This document shows positions 1 to 8,918 of a DNA stretch of 33,134 nucleotides, in pieces. The notes under the pieces are model-generated. The model saw only the letters and a list, made by a program, of their open reading frames with translations. It had not been told where the DNA came from and did not search any database. Position 1 is the first letter of the stretch; each line of letters starts with the position of its first letter. This stretch comes from Cellvibrionaceae bacterium (lineage in GTDB: Bacteria; Pseudomonadota; Gammaproteobacteria; Pseudomonadales; Cellvibrionaceae): assembly GCA_002707785.1 (NCBI GenBank), contig PANW01000010.1, positions 2,538-35,671 of the forward strand, written 5' to 3'. The position numbers were made by a program, and so were the translations under genes.

Positions 1-640
1 TCATGCCATAACTTTCAGAATGCTGCTTTTTGTACGCCGGTTGGGGCTGTTGCGCCAGAACCTGTTCGATCAGCCGCTGTAAATCCGGGTGTTTTTGTTG
101 ATGCTTGCGCAGTTGCGACTGGGCGAGAGAGGAGAAGCCAATTTTCACGTCAATGGTGGGCGCGCAATTGGCGTAGGCTCCCTTGGCGTCCTCGATCGAA
201 TCTGCGTAAGGGATGTAGGGCTTGATGTCGATAACCGGGGTGTTATTGAGAAGGTCGCCGCCCACAAAATCTATCCGCCACTGGTCGTTGATCTTGGCTA
301 TTTTATCTATCTTGACCACAGATAAGCCGATAGGGTTTGGGCGAAACGGGCTGCGACTGGCGAAGACTCCAATCTTTTGATTGCCCCCTAAGCGAGGGGG
401 TCTCACCATGGGTTTCCATTGATCACGAATCGATTCGTGAAACAAAAATACAATCCAGATATGACTGAAATCATTGAGTCCGCGCAGTAGCTCCTCACGA
501 TTAAATTCTTTGCGCAAAAGTATCGAGGATTTCGCCGCGGAAACTAATCCCGGTTGACGAGGGATGGCAAACTTTTCCTCGTACGGACTGACAACCGAGC
601 CGATAATTTTTAAACTGAGGTTTTCTGCGTCGGAGTTCAT
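1..640 (-). CDS. trmO: tRNA (N6-threonylcarbamoyl-A37)-N6-methyltransferase TrmO, 3' end outside window
   Basis: TrmO uses S-adenosylmethionine to N6-methylate the t6A37 base of threonine tRNA. I translated this strand by hand from an ATG at 640-638; the frame stays open to base 1, so the last residues lie outside. About 213 residues are visible. They begin MNSDAENLSLKIIGSVVSPY and contain the TsaA/YaeB-type motifs: a KFAIPRQPGL stretch, the substrate-region DFSHIWIVFLFH, the signature RPPRLGGNQKIGVFASRSPFRPNPIGLS (here residues about 87-114), and DIKPYIPYAD. The gene starts 11 nt after the lpxH stop, so the two are probably co-transcribed. No strong Shine-Dalgarno precedes the ATG. Family assignment is firm; the exact start is less so. 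Confidence 0.9.
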   Translation of the reverse strand, partial: MNSDAENLSLKIIGSVVSPYEEKFAIPRQPGLVSAAKSSILLRKEFNREELLRGLNDFSHIWIVFLFHESIRDQWKPMVRPPRLGGNQKIGVFASRSPFRPNPIGLSVVKIDKIAKINDQWRIDFVGGDLLNNTPVIDIKPYIPYADSIEDAKGAYANCAPTIDVKIGFSSLAQSQLRKHQQKHPDLQRLIEQVLAQQPQPAYKKQHSESYGM

Positions 641-651
641 CAGCGTGTAAG

Positions 652-1401
652 TTATCGCGTAGCGTTTAGGTTGCTTAAATCATCGTTGATAGAGCGCTTA
701 TTGAGGGTTAGGTCGCCGTTGGCGGAAGCCTGAATCCACCATAGGTTGTCGTGCCAATCCCCCAAAACCATACGCTCTTTCTCGCCTTCTAGACGGTGAA
801 CCTCTGGACGATGGGTGTGTCCATGAATCAGTCGCGACACATTGGCCTCGCTCATAACTCGAGCCACCTCGCTGTGATTAACATCCATGATGTCATCTGC
901 TTTAAGGCTGTTCATGCTTTGGCTCTGTTCGCGCAGCTGACGGGCAATCTCGCGTCTAGCGGCTAGCGGTTGGCTCAGTAATTGTTCCTGCCATAGTGGT
1001 GATCTGGCCTGCAATCGGAATGACATATAGTCGGTATCATCCGTGCATAGGCTGTCCCCATGCATCAATAAAGTGGGTGTGCCGTTGAGATCTATCACCG
1101 TCGGGTCTTCAAGTAGGGTTGCACCACTGCGGCTGGCGAAATCGTCTCCAATGAGAAAGTCTCGATTACCAACCATGAAATAAAGCAATCCGCCGCTGTT
1201 GGTGAACTGCTGCAGTAGTTTGACGATACGAGCATTGAAAGGGCAATCGTCATCGTCTCCGATCCAAACTTCAAAGAAGTCACCGAGTATATAGAGGGCG
1301 TCGCAATTTGGAGCCATTATCTCCATAAAGCGCTCAAACGCAGCAGTCACTATGGGCCGGCTTTGGTCGAGGTGTAGGTCAGAAATAAATAATGTGGTCA
1401 T
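652..1401 (-). CDS. lpxH: UDP-2,3-diacylglucosamine diphosphatase LpxH
   Basis: LpxH cleaves UDP-2,3-diacylglucosamine to lipid X and UMP at the inner membrane, in the fourth step of lipid A synthesis. It is a calcineurin-like metallophosphoesterase with a di-manganese centre. Counting from the ATG at 1401, the metal ligands fall at D8, H10 (SDLHLD), D41 (LGDFFEVW), N79 (GNRD) and H114 (MHGD), with a C-terminal HGHTH. These are the positions I recall for the E. coli enzyme, which is why I prefer this ATG over the in-frame TTG at 1413. Length 249 aa is normal. It sits between ppiB and trmO on the same strand. Lipid A synthesis marks the organism as having an LPS outer membrane. Confidence 0.96.
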   Translation of the reverse strand: MTTLFISDLHLDQSRPIVTAAFERFMEIMAPNCDALYILGDFFEVWIGDDDDCPFNARIVKLLQQFTNSGGLLYFMVGNRDFLIGDDFASRSGATLLEDPTVIDLNGTPTLLMHGDSLCTDDTDYMSFRLQARSPLWQEQLLSQPLAARREIARQLREQSQSMNSLKADDIMDVNHSEVARVMSEANVSRLIHGHTHRPEVHRLEGEKERMVLGDWHDNLWWIQASANGDLTLNKRSINDDLSNLNATR

Positions 1402-1432
1402 GAGAGATGGCAAGTATGAGAGTGGGGGTTAT

Positions 1433-1457
1433 CTGGGGTAGCATTAGCATCCCCCAG
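1433..1457. other. Hairpin between ppiB and lpxH
   Basis: CTGGGG at 1433-1438 pairs with CCCCAG at 1452-1457 around a 13-nt loop, inside the 80-95 nt gap between the ppiB stop and the lpxH start. On the minus strand it is not followed by a T run, so it is not a canonical intrinsic terminator. It could attenuate readthrough or stabilise mRNA ends. Function is inferred only. Confidence 0.3.
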
Positions 1458-1496
1458 ACACGCTCATTCGGCTGGCGCCTGAGCTAAGTTTATACC

Positions 1497-1988
1497 TTAG
1501 GCTGCAGTAACCTTTTCGATGGTAACGGCCTCTGCCGGTACGTCTTGGTGTCCAGCTGCCATGGTGGTTTTCATGCCCTTAATCTGATCGACGACATCAG
1601 TGCCTTCAACGACCTTGCCAAATACGCAGTAGCCCCAGCCTTGAGCATTCTTGCCAGAATGGTTGAGGAAGTCATTGTCTTTGACGTTGATGAAAAACTG
1701 AGCAGTAGCACTGTGTGGGTCCATGGTGCGGGCCATAGCGAGAGTGTAGCAGTCGTTCTTCAGGCCATTGTCTGCTTCATTCTCAATTGGGTCGTTGACT
1801 TCCTTTTGTTCCATATCGGCCGTGAAACCACCGCCTTGGATCATGAAGTTGTTGATGACTCGGTGAAATATGGTGCCTTCGTAGAAGCCGCTCTCTGCGT
1901 ATTGCTGGAAGTTTTGAGCAGTATTTGGGGCATTTTCGAAATCCAGCTCAATCGTTATATCACCGAAATTTGTGTGCAAAGTGATCAT
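1497..1988 (-). CDS. ppiB: Cytoplasmic peptidyl-prolyl cis-trans isomerase B (cyclophilin)
   Basis: Cyclophilin-type prolyl isomerase, cytoplasmic because no signal peptide is visible. It follows E. coli PpiB nearly end to end: an N-terminal [15 protein letters not shown], the core [15 protein letters not shown] holding the catalytic Arg and the FMIQ residues, [19 protein letters not shown], and [20 protein letters not shown]. Length 163 aa matches the usual 164. Two adjacent ATGs (1991 and 1988) are possible. An AGGAG at 1999-1995 on the minus strand lies 3 nt from the first and 6 nt from the second, so I chose the second. It is divergent from glnS and upstream of lpxH, the same arrangement as in many gammaproteobacteria. 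Confidence 0.97.
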   Translation of the reverse strand: MITLHTNFGDITIELDFENAPNTAQNFQQYAESGFYEGTIFHRVINNFMIQGGGFTADMEQKEVNDPIENEADNGLKNDCYTLAMARTMDPHSATAQFFINVKDNDFLNHSGKNAQGWGYCVFGKVVEGTDVVDQIKGMKTTMAAGHQDVPAEAVTIEKVTAA

Positions 1989-2113
1989 CATAGGCTCCTA
2001 TAGAATGGTTCTTTGATCAATGTAGCGGAAGATCACCTGTCGATACTCCCTGATTGGAGGGCTGCCGACAAAAAATCTTTATTTGATAGGTGCTTAGAGC
2101 ACGCTGAGGCGGC

Positions 2114-2119
2114 TATAAT
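2114..2119 (+). promoter_or_regulatory. Candidate -10 box for glnS
   Basis: A perfect TATAAT lies 79 nt before the glnS start in the divergent ppiB-glnS gap. No good -35 sits at 16-18 nt upstream; a TTGATA at 2083-2088 is 25 nt away, which is too far. It is therefore only a partial sigma-70 match. Confidence 0.35.
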
Positions 2120-2197
2120 ACACGATTTCCTGATTCGGCGCGGGATAGATTAGAGCGTCAAATATCAGTCGTATCCTCTCTATAGTCGAGACTGGAT

Positions 2198-3907
2198 ATG
2201 AATTCATCGTCAGTAGGGGATAGACCAAGCAGCATGAGCGAAGCCACCAGCAAGCCATTGAATTTTCTCGAACAAATTGTTACCCAGGATCTGGAGTCAG
2301 GTAAGACCCAAAAGGTTGTTACCCGTTTTCCGCCGGAACCCAATGGGTACTTGCATATCGGGCATGCCAAATCCATCTGCCTGAACTTCGGTCTTGCCCA
2401 GCGTTTCGGTGGTGAGTGTAATCTTCGTTTTGATGACACTAATCCCGCCAAAGAGGATCTTGAATACGTAGAATCCATCATGGATGACGTGCGTTGGCTC
2501 GGATTTGAGTGGTCTGGTGAAGTGCGCTATGCCTCCAGCTACTTTGATCAATTCTATCAATGGGCATTGTTGCTTATTAAAGAAGGCAAAGCGTATGTGT
2601 GCCATCTGAACGCCGACGAAACCCGTGAATATAGGGGCTGGGCGACAAAGCCAGGTAAAGATAGCCCCTATCGCGACCGCAGCGTCGAGGAAAACCTAGC
2701 AGAATTTGAAAAGATGCGCGCCGGCGAGTACGCAGAAGGTGATTGTGTGTTGCGGGCCAAGATCGACATGGCGAGCCCGAACATGAATATGCGCGATCCG
2801 ATGCTCTACCGCATTCGCAAGCAAAGCCACCATCAGACCGGTGACAAATGGTGTATCTATCCGACCTACGATTTTGCTCACGGACAAGAGGACGCCATCG
2901 AGGGAGTCACTCACTCTATCTGTACTTTGGAATTTGCTGATCATCGCCCACTCTACGAGTGGTTTATTGAGCAGCTGCCAGTTCCTGCTGAGCCAACTCA
3001 GTACGAATTTGCGCGTTTGGAGCTCAATTACACAGTTACATCTAAGCGCAAACTCAAGCAGCTCGTTGATGAAGGCCATGTCGATGCTTGGAATGACCCG
3101 CGTATGCCGACCATTTCAGGCATGCGCCGTCGAGGTTACACGCCAGCCTCTCTGCGTAACTTCTGCGAAATGATAGGAGTTACTAAGTCTGGTAGCACTA
3201 TCGATGTGGGTCAGCTTGAATTCTGTGTGCGCAATGATCTCAATGACAATGCGCCCCGCGCTATGTGTGTACTGGATCCGGTGAAGGTGACCATCACCAA
3301 TTCAAAAGGTACTGAGACGATGGTGCAGCCGGTACACCCCAACAAAGAGAAATTTGGTGAGCGTCAACTGCCATTTACTCAAGAGTTGTATATTGATCGT
3401 GCGGATTTCACCGAAGACACCACCTTGTCTCGCAAGAAATTCAAACGTCTAGTGCTAGGGGAGTACGTTCGTTTACGCGGCGCTTATGTCATTAAAGCGG
3501 ATGAAGCCGTCAAAGACGATAGCGGCAACTTGATTGAAATCAAGGCAAGCTTGATCGACGGCACCGTTGGCGAAAACCCTCCCGAAGGCATCCGTCCTCG
3601 CGGCGTGATTCATTGGGTGTCAGCCACCGATAGCATCGACTGTGAAGTGCGACTTTATGATCGGTTGTTCAGCGACGAAGCGCCAGACTCAGGTGATAAG
3701 AACTTCCTCGACGCACTTAATTCAGAGTCATTAACGATTGTACAAGGCTGTAAAGCCGAAGTGGGATTGGCCAATGCCAGCGCTGAGCAAAGCTATCAAT
3801 TTGAGCGTGAAGGTTATTTTTGTCTCGATAGCAAATACTCAACCACTGAAAAGCCCGTGTTCAACCGTACAATTGGTTTGAAAGACAACTGGGCTAAGAA
3901 AGTTTAA
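2198..3907 (+). CDS. glnS: Glutaminyl-tRNA synthetase
   Basis: Class I aminoacyl-tRNA synthetase that charges tRNA-Gln with glutamine in the cytoplasm. The Rossmann HIGH motif appears as [15 protein letters not shown] near residues 46-60. The KMSKS-like loop appears as [11 protein letters not shown] near residues 281-291, and the characteristic LRFDDTNP follows HIGH. Its C-terminal anticodon-binding beta-barrels are present and it ends as expected, at 569 aa against about 554 in E. coli. An alternative in-frame ATG at 2234 ([11 protein letters not shown]) would give 557 aa, nearer the family size; neither start has a clear ribosome site. A gene for this enzyme, rather than only the GatCAB route, is typical of gammaproteobacteria. 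It is followed by cysS. Confidence 0.97.
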   Translation: MNSSSVGDRPSSMSEATSKPLNFLEQIVTQDLESGKTQKVVTRFPPEPNGYLHIGHAKSICLNFGLAQRFGGECNLRFDDTNPAKEDLEYVESIMDDVRWLGFEWSGEVRYASSYFDQFYQWALLLIKEGKAYVCHLNADETREYRGWATKPGKDSPYRDRSVEENLAEFEKMRAGEYAEGDCVLRAKIDMASPNMNMRDPMLYRIRKQSHHQTGDKWCIYPTYDFAHGQEDAIEGVTHSICTLEFADHRPLYEWFIEQLPVPAEPTQYEFARLELNYTVTSKRKLKQLVDEGHVDAWNDPRMPTISGMRRRGYTPASLRNFCEMIGVTKSGSTIDVGQLEFCVRNDLNDNAPRAMCVLDPVKVTITNSKGTETMVQPVHPNKEKFGERQLPFTQELYIDRADFTEDTTLSRKKFKRLVLGEYVRLRGAYVIKADEAVKDDSGNLIEIKASLIDGTVGENPPEGIRPRGVIHWVSATDSIDCEVRLYDRLFSDEAPDSGDKNFLDALNSESLTIVQGCKAEVGLANASAEQSYQFEREGYFCLDSKYSTTEKPVFNRTIGLKDNWAKKV

Positions 3908-4031
3908 GGCTAACTTCAAGAGAGCTGTTACGACCACAACTCATTCGTAGCCGCGCCTCTCAATAGCGACGATACACGATCATAGGAAAAAGTAGCACGA
4001 GTGAAACTCTATTTTGCTACTCGGAAATATC

Positions 4032-5411
4032 ATGACATTACACGTTTACAACACCCAAACCCGACAAAAAGAAGTCTTTACACCGATCACCGAAGATCAG
4101 GTAAAGATGTACGTATGCGGTCCTACGGTTTATAACTTGGTGCACATCGGTAACGCTCGGCCTGTCGTGGTCTTTGATACCTTGTTTCGTGTATTGCAGA
4201 GCGAATTCAAAGAGGTTATCTACGCACGCAACATTACCGATATCGACGATAAAATCATGAAAGCTGCGGCTGAAAACGGCGAAGCCATTTCCGCCTTGGC
4301 TGCTCGCTATGCGGCTGAGTTTGAACAAGACATGGCGGAGCTGAACAACCTTCAGCCAACCATCGTGCCGTACGCAACCGACCATCTGCCGCAAATGATC
4401 GATATGATTCAGCGCTTAGTGGATAAAGGCCATGCCTATGCAGCAGAAGGTCATGTATTGTTCGCGGTGCAGTCGATGGAAGATTATGGAAAGCTATCCA
4501 ATCGTTCTTTAGAGGATATGCTCGACGGCGCGCGTGTTGAAGTTGCACCCTATAAGAAATATGCCGGTGATTTTGTGCTCTGGAAGCCATCTTCCGAGGG
4601 TGAGCCAGGCTGGGAAAGTCCATGGGGATTCGGACGCCCCGGCTGGCATTTGGAGTGCTCGGCAATGATTGAGGCTCACCTTGGCGACACCATTGATATT
4701 CACGGTGGCGGTCGCGATCTGGTGTTTCCTCACCATGAAAACGAAGTAGCACAAAGCTGCTGTGCCCATGACGGTAAAGAATACGTGCGCTACTGGATGC
4801 ACAACGGCTACATCAATATTGGTGGTGAGAAAATGTCCAAGTCTCTGGGCAATTTTCGCACGGTTCGTGAGCTGTTAACGCAATACAAGGGCGAAGTCAT
4901 TCGTTTTGCTTTGTTGTCTGCACAGTATCGCTCTGAGCTGGATTTTTCCGTCGATTTATTGAACCAATCAAAAGCCAGTCTTGATTCCCTATACGGTTTT
5001 TTGCGTGAGGCAAAAGATGTGGAGGCTAGTTCTACAGCATCCATTAAAGATCAGCCAATCTACGCGGCTCTATTGGATGACCTCAATACACCGATTGCTA
5101 TCAGTGAACTTCACCAGATGGCAAAGGCTATGAACAAAGCTGAGGCCGAGGAAAAGTCTCGACTGAAGGCCGTGATTCTCAACGCTGCTAAGTTGATGGG
5201 TTTGCTCCAGCAAGATCCTGAGAGTTGGTTTACCGATGGTATTGGTGAAGAGAGTATCTCTGCCGAAGAGATCGAATCTATGATTCAAGCTCGCGTTCAA
5301 GCGAAGCTGGATAAAGACTACGCTCGAGCCGATGAAATACGTAAAGAATTGAAAGAAAAAGGCGTAGTGCTCGAAGACTCACGCGAAGGCACAAAGTGGA
5401 AGCGCGAGTAA
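4032..5411 (+). CDS. cysS: Cysteinyl-tRNA synthetase
   Basis: Zinc-dependent class I synthetase that charges tRNA-Cys. It starts MTLHVYNT, like E. coli CysS, at ATG 4032 with GGAA five bases upstream; the in-frame TTG at 4014 adds six atypical residues and is rejected. Visible motifs are the zinc/HIGH region [19 protein letters not shown], the WHLECSAM zinc cysteine, the [18 protein letters not shown] segment with zinc-binding His/Glu, and the KMSKSLGNF catalytic loop. The C-terminal DALR-like helical domain and basic tail (GTKWKRE) are intact. Length is 459 aa. It lies 124 nt after glnS on the same strand, with no tRNA gene between. Confidence 0.97.
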   Translation: MTLHVYNTQTRQKEVFTPITEDQVKMYVCGPTVYNLVHIGNARPVVVFDTLFRVLQSEFKEVIYARNITDIDDKIMKAAAENGEAISALAARYAAEFEQDMAELNNLQPTIVPYATDHLPQMIDMIQRLVDKGHAYAAEGHVLFAVQSMEDYGKLSNRSLEDMLDGARVEVAPYKKYAGDFVLWKPSSEGEPGWESPWGFGRPGWHLECSAMIEAHLGDTIDIHGGGRDLVFPHHENEVAQSCCAHDGKEYVRYWMHNGYINIGGEKMSKSLGNFRTVRELLTQYKGEVIRFALLSAQYRSELDFSVDLLNQSKASLDSLYGFLREAKDVEASSTASIKDQPIYAALLDDLNTPIAISELHQMAKAMNKAEAEEKSRLKAVILNAAKLMGLLQQDPESWFTDGIGEESISAEEIESMIQARVQAKLDKDYARADEIRKELKEKGVVLEDSREGTKWKRE

Positions 5412-5521
5412 GCTTGCTCCCAATTTAGTACGAGTAGTTATCGGATAAGCCAAGGCTCGGGCAGTCGATCTGTAGAGTCGTCGGTAGATGCCGCACCTAG
5501 ACCAAAGGAAAACATAGCAAT

Positions 5522-5899
5522 ATGAGTATTGAAGATCAAAAAGCCGGTGAAGCCGTGCGCCGCGAAGTAATGAGCGATGAATTTGTGGATCGAGCGCTAG
5601 CAAACGCCAACGACTTCGATCAACCGTTACAAGACTTGGTTATGGCGAACGCCTGGGGCGGGCCTTGGACTCGTGATGATCTTCCACGCAGCACACGCAG
5701 CTTGATCACCATCGCTATGCTCATTGCCTTAAAGGCGCCCAATGAATTGAAAGGCCATGTCCGCGGAGCGTTGCGCAATGGCGCAACCAAAGAAGAGATT
5801 CGCGCAGTGATTATGCAAGCAACCGCCTACTGTGGTTTCCCTGCGGCCTTAGAAGCCATGCGAGCGGCTCGTGAAATCGTCGATAACTGGGAAGACTGA
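5522..5899 (+). CDS. Carboxymuconolactone decarboxylase family protein
   Basis: A 125-aa all-helical protein of the carboxymuconolactone decarboxylase (CMD) fold. The C-terminal half carries the family stretch: LPRSTRSLITIAMLIALKAP, then ELKGHVRGALRNGATKEEIRAV and the ATAYCGFPAALEAM segment. It lacks the CxxC redox pair of AhpD-type members, so it resembles the 4-carboxymuconolactone decarboxylase (PcaC-like) group. No other protocatechuate-pathway gene is nearby, so the substrate is unknown. Its stop is one base before the hemB start, which implies co-translation with heme synthesis. An AAGGA lies 12 nt before the ATG, which is long spacing. Family is confident; enzymatic role is not. Confidence 0.85.
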   Translation: MSIEDQKAGEAVRREVMSDEFVDRALANANDFDQPLQDLVMANAWGGPWTRDDLPRSTRSLITIAMLIALKAPNELKGHVRGALRNGATKEEIRAVIMQATAYCGFPAALEAMRAAREIVDNWED

Positions 5900-5900
5900 T

Positions 5901-6893
5901 ATGACTATCACTCCAGACTTTCGTTTTCGACGCCTTCGCCGAACCTCGACTCTGCGTGAACTGGTTCGCGAGAATCAGCTGCGCGCTAGCGATTTCATTC
6001 TGCCGTTATTTATCGAAGAAGACATCACCGCCACGGTCGACATTCCGAGTATGCCCGGCGTTGTGCGCTATCCCGAGTCCCAGCTCGAAGAGGTTGTTCT
6101 GAGGGCTTATGGCAAAGGAATTCGAGCGATTTTGTTGTTTGGTGTTTCAACTCATAAAGATGATGTGGGTTCCGATACTTGGTCTGACCAAGGCTTGATG
6201 GCGCGCTGTATAAAAACCGCGAAATCAGCTTGCCCCGACATGTTAGTGATCAGCGACAATTGTTTTTGTGAATACACCGAACACGGCCACTGTGGCGTCT
6301 TGTGCGAGGGTTCGCACGAAGGCTTAGATGTCGATAATGATCTGACACTGGCAAACCTTCAAAAGCAAGCAGTGGTAGCGGCGCAGGCTGGTGTGGATAT
6401 GATTGCGCCATCCACAATGATCGACGGTATGGTAGCCGCTATTCGTGAGGGACTAGATTCAGCAGGTTTTCAACACATTCCGATCATGTCCTACTCCACT
6501 AAGTTTGCATCGGCCTTTTACGGCCCGTTTCGCGATGCGGTTGATAGCACGTTTAAAGGCACGCGATCAACTTACCAGATGGATCCAGCGAACGGTCGTG
6601 AGGCGTTGGCTGAATCCATGCAGGATGAACTTGAAGGCGCTGACATTCTCATGGTGAAGCCGGGTTTGGCGTATTTGGATGTGATTGCCAATATTCGTCA
6701 ACACAGTCAACGACCATTGGCGGTTTACCATGTGAGTGGTGAGTACGCTATGATCAAGGCGGCAGCCGCCGCAAATGTAATTGATGAACAAGCGATTGTT
6801 TTAGAAACAATGATGGCGTTTCGACGTGCGGGCTGTGACCTGATTATTACCTACTATGCAGAGCAGCTTGCTGAATGGCTGTCAGCATCCTAA
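5901..6893 (+). CDS. hemB: Delta-aminolevulinic acid dehydratase (porphobilinogen synthase)
   Basis: HemB condenses two 5-aminolevulinate molecules into porphobilinogen, the first common step of tetrapyrrole synthesis. Its 330 aa contain both Schiff-base lysines: K201 in SYSTKFASAFYGPF and K253 in ILMVKPGLAYLD. The catalytic zinc cysteines lie at C121, C123 and C131 in DNCFCEYTEHGHCG, so this is the zinc-dependent form rather than the Asp-rich magnesium form found in Pseudomonas. I chose the ATG at 5901 (MTITPDFRFRRLRR). An upstream in-frame start at 5871 lies inside the preceding gene. It is one base after the CMD-family stop. Confidence 0.97.
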   Translation: MTITPDFRFRRLRRTSTLRELVRENQLRASDFILPLFIEEDITATVDIPSMPGVVRYPESQLEEVVLRAYGKGIRAILLFGVSTHKDDVGSDTWSDQGLMARCIKTAKSACPDMLVISDNCFCEYTEHGHCGVLCEGSHEGLDVDNDLTLANLQKQAVVAAQAGVDMIAPSTMIDGMVAAIREGLDSAGFQHIPIMSYSTKFASAFYGPFRDAVDSTFKGTRSTYQMDPANGREALAESMQDELEGADILMVKPGLAYLDVIANIRQHSQRPLAVYHVSGEYAMIKAAAAANVIDEQAIVLETMMAFRRAGCDLIITYYAEQLAEWLSAS

Positions 6894-6927
6894 TACTTGA
6901 TTTCCCGCTGAAAAAAAGAGGTGAATT

Positions 6928-7095
6928 ATGAAAGCACTTTATATAGGAACACTCATTACTTTGGCCGCCGCACTGTCGGCATGTTCACCGGAAGTCGGCA
7001 GTGAGGCGTGGTGTGAGCAGCTTAAAGAGAAGCCCAAAGGCGACTGGACTGCCAATGAAGTTAAGGATTTTACCAAACACTGTGTGTTTAAGTAG
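6928..7095 (+). CDS. DUF3012-type small lipoprotein
   Basis: A 55-aa reading frame. It starts with a charged and hydrophobic leader and a lipobox LSAC at residues 16-19, so it should be lipidated at Cys19 and exported. The mature part (about 36 aa) carries the DUF3012 pattern: EAWCE, EKPKGDWT, and a terminal KHCVFK. Two conserved cysteines could form a disulfide in the periplasm. A good ribosome site (GAGGTG at 6918-6923) precedes the ATG. Function of the family is unknown to me. It lies 34 nt after hemB, and a related gene follows 12 nt later. Confidence 0.85.
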   Translation: MKALYIGTLITLAAALSACSPEVGSEAWCEQLKEKPKGDWTANEVKDFTKHCVFK

Positions 7096-7107
7096 ATTGA
7101 TGGCTGA

Positions 7108-7320
7108 ATGAATAAATACCTTGTTCTACTTTTGTTGCTGTTGGTCGGGTTGCTGATTGTTATGATTGGTTTGACTCTAGTCAGTCACACCCCAGAAAAT
7201 ACTTCCATTCCGCTTATAGACGCTGATGAAGCTTGGTGTGAAAGTATGGTGGAAAAGCCAAACTTAGCTTGGACCGATAGCGAAACTCGCCTATTTGCTA
7301 GTTCTTGCCTCTACGAGTAG
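7108..7320 (+). CDS. Small membrane-anchored protein related to DUF3012
   Basis: A 70-aa protein with an N-terminal leucine-rich transmembrane helix (about residues 5-27) and no lipobox. Its C-terminal 31 residues repeat the pattern of the gene before it: DEAWCESMVEKP, then W, E and F at matching spacing, and a final SSCLYE. I read this as a diverged tandem copy that swapped the lipid anchor for a transmembrane anchor. Both key cysteines remain. There is no strong Shine-Dalgarno, so it may rely on coupling to the upstream gene. It ends 74 nt before the condensin operon. Function unknown. Confidence 0.7.
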   Translation: MNKYLVLLLLLLVGLLIVMIGLTLVSHTPENTSIPLIDADEAWCESMVEKPNLAWTDSETRLFASSCLYE

Positions 7321-7394
7321 CCATCATTAGCGCTCGTATCTAAAGCTCAAGCGTCAAGGAAGACGGATATAACCTATAGGCGTTTCTGTAAACT

Positions 7395-8918
7395 ATGTTT
7401 TTTTCTGACAACCGACGACACTTTTTTCGACCACTCACGGGTAAATACCGAGAGCTGGCAGTAGAGTGCCTGCGTCTGCTTTATCAGCGTCTATACACCG
7501 ATCTGACCGATTTTGGTCATATGCGCAATCGCGATCAAATCGTTGATATCTTTCGTGAAGCCATTACTAGAGCGCCTTTATTAGACAGTGACAATCAAGA
7601 CTCTGAAGATGAAGGTCGCTTCAAAAATCAGCGAGAAACCGCAGGGTTTCTGCTGAATCTATTGCTTGAGTACGGATGGCTTGAAAAGCAGGTTGATGAA
7701 GCTACGCTACAGAGCTCCTACGCGTTTTCGAAAGTAGGGCGCCTGTTTACTCAGCCATTTATTGAAAGCGACAGTTCTCGTTATCGAACGCGCAACCGAA
7801 ATACTCGAAATACCAGAAACAGCCTTCAAGCGTTCTTCGAGCAAGGTGAGGTGCATGACCTATTGGATGCGTACGAATATTCCGAGCGTATTATTAGCGA
7901 TTTCACTGACGTTATTTCCGAGCTTGAAGAGCGTAAGCGGCAACTGGTCAAGGAGGTCGAGGCACGTCAGCTAGTCGAGCAGGCGACCGACGAATTCTTT
8001 GAATTCATGGAAACCACGTTTAAGCCAGATCTCGAAGTGAGATTGTCGGCCGACAGCGTTGAAAAATACCGAGATCAGATCGCTCACCTTATTAAACAAA
8101 TACGACGAAAGCGGCGTTATGGTGGAGAGGGCGACGATGCCGATCGCGATTGGCGTGCCGTCATGGAATTGCGGCTGCGCAAGTTAATGCCGGGCAATGT
8201 GATTGAGGGCCAATCCATACTGGAGAATTTACTGGTCGCTATTGAGGAAAGACTCAGGAGTGCTTGTGAAGGTATGTTGCCAGCGCTACGTAGGTCGTTG
8301 AATAGTTTTACACAACGAGCAGACATCATCATGCGTCAGCTTAGCTATATTCACGCTCGGGGTGATGATGGTTTACTCGAAGCCTGCAGCCAACTTGCCC
8401 AATTGCCCTCTGATCAGCAGGACGAACTACTCGGGACTCTAGGCCAACAACTAGCTACCGTAGAAGCCGGTTACCTAGACCCATCCCAAGTAGTTTATCG
8501 CAATAGGGCTAATCGTCGAGTAATGCAGTCTAGAATTGAAGAAGAGCAATCGATCGACGCGGATGCGAGACGAGAACTGTATATACGGCAAGTGTTGGAC
8601 AGCGCTTTCGGCATTCAGTCCGGCGACATTCAGCAATACCTGATGAAATCACTGAACAATACGGGGCGAGTTAATAGCCGGCACCTACCGATAAATGATG
8701 CTCGAGAACTTCTTGCCGTTGCCCACGCGATTCAGGTGGGCGCCTCTGAGAACCTGTCGTCCGAATACCGCTTTTCAGTAACACCCGTTAGCCTTGATAG
8801 TGACGGTCGCCAGTGGCTATCGGCCGATGCGGCCTGCACCGATGGAGATTACTTTGTACAGCGCGATGAATTTGTCATTGAGCTAATTGATAACAACACG
8901 AGTAACGAACATGTCTGA
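7395..8918 (+). CDS. Wadjet JetA / MksF-like condensin kleisin subunit
   Basis: A 507-aa protein of the JetA/MksF family, the kleisin that bridges the two ATPase heads of a MukBEF-like SMC complex. The N-terminus FFSDNRRHFFRPLTGKYRELAVE is what I recall for the family. The body is rich in helices and heptads (about residues 150-280), and a C-terminal part near 380-495 would be the other kleisin end. It opens a three-gene operon: its last 8 bases overlap the next gene (ATGTCTGA). In family members these complexes compact chromosomes (Mks) or destroy plasmid DNA (Wadjet). The ATG at 7395 has only a poor ribosome site. The family call rests on recalled sequence similarity plus gene order. Confidence 0.85.
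   Translation: MFFSDNRRHFFRPLTGKYRELAVECLRLLYQRLYTDLTDFGHMRNRDQIVDIFREAITRAPLLDSDNQDSEDEGRFKNQRETAGFLLNLLLEYGWLEKQVDEATLQSSYAFSKVGRLFTQPFIESDSSRYRTRNRNTRNTRNSLQAFFEQGEVHDLLDAYEYSERIISDFTDVISELEERKRQLVKEVEARQLVEQATDEFFEFMETTFKPDLEVRLSADSVEKYRDQIAHLIKQIRRKRRYGGEGDDADRDWRAVMELRLRKLMPGNVIEGQSILENLLVAIEERLRSACEGMLPALRRSLNSFTQRADIIMRQLSYIHARGDDGLLEACSQLAQLPSDQQDELLGTLGQQLATVEAGYLDPSQVVYRNRANRRVMQSRIEEEQSIDADARRELYIRQVLDSAFGIQSGDIQQYLMKSLNNTGRVNSRHLPINDARELLAVAHAIQVGASENLSSEYRFSVTPVSLDSDGRQWLSADAACTDGDYFVQRDEFVIELIDNNTSNEHV

Noticed and set aside
89-325. A 78-aa plus-strand frame at the window start
   Set aside because: It lies opposite the TrmO gene, which has clear family motifs; the plus-strand frame has none.
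1545-2003. A 152-aa plus-strand frame
   Set aside because: It runs antisense across ppiB, an obvious cyclophilin. No motif or ribosome site supports it.
4255-4752. A 165-aa minus-strand frame
   Set aside because: It is the antisense shadow of cysS, with an Arg/His/Pro-rich composition typical of such frames.
5412-5521. A tRNA gene in the gap after cysS, as in some relatives
   Set aside because: No cloverleaf arms and no GGTTCGAATCC-like T-arm sequence are present in this or any other gap.
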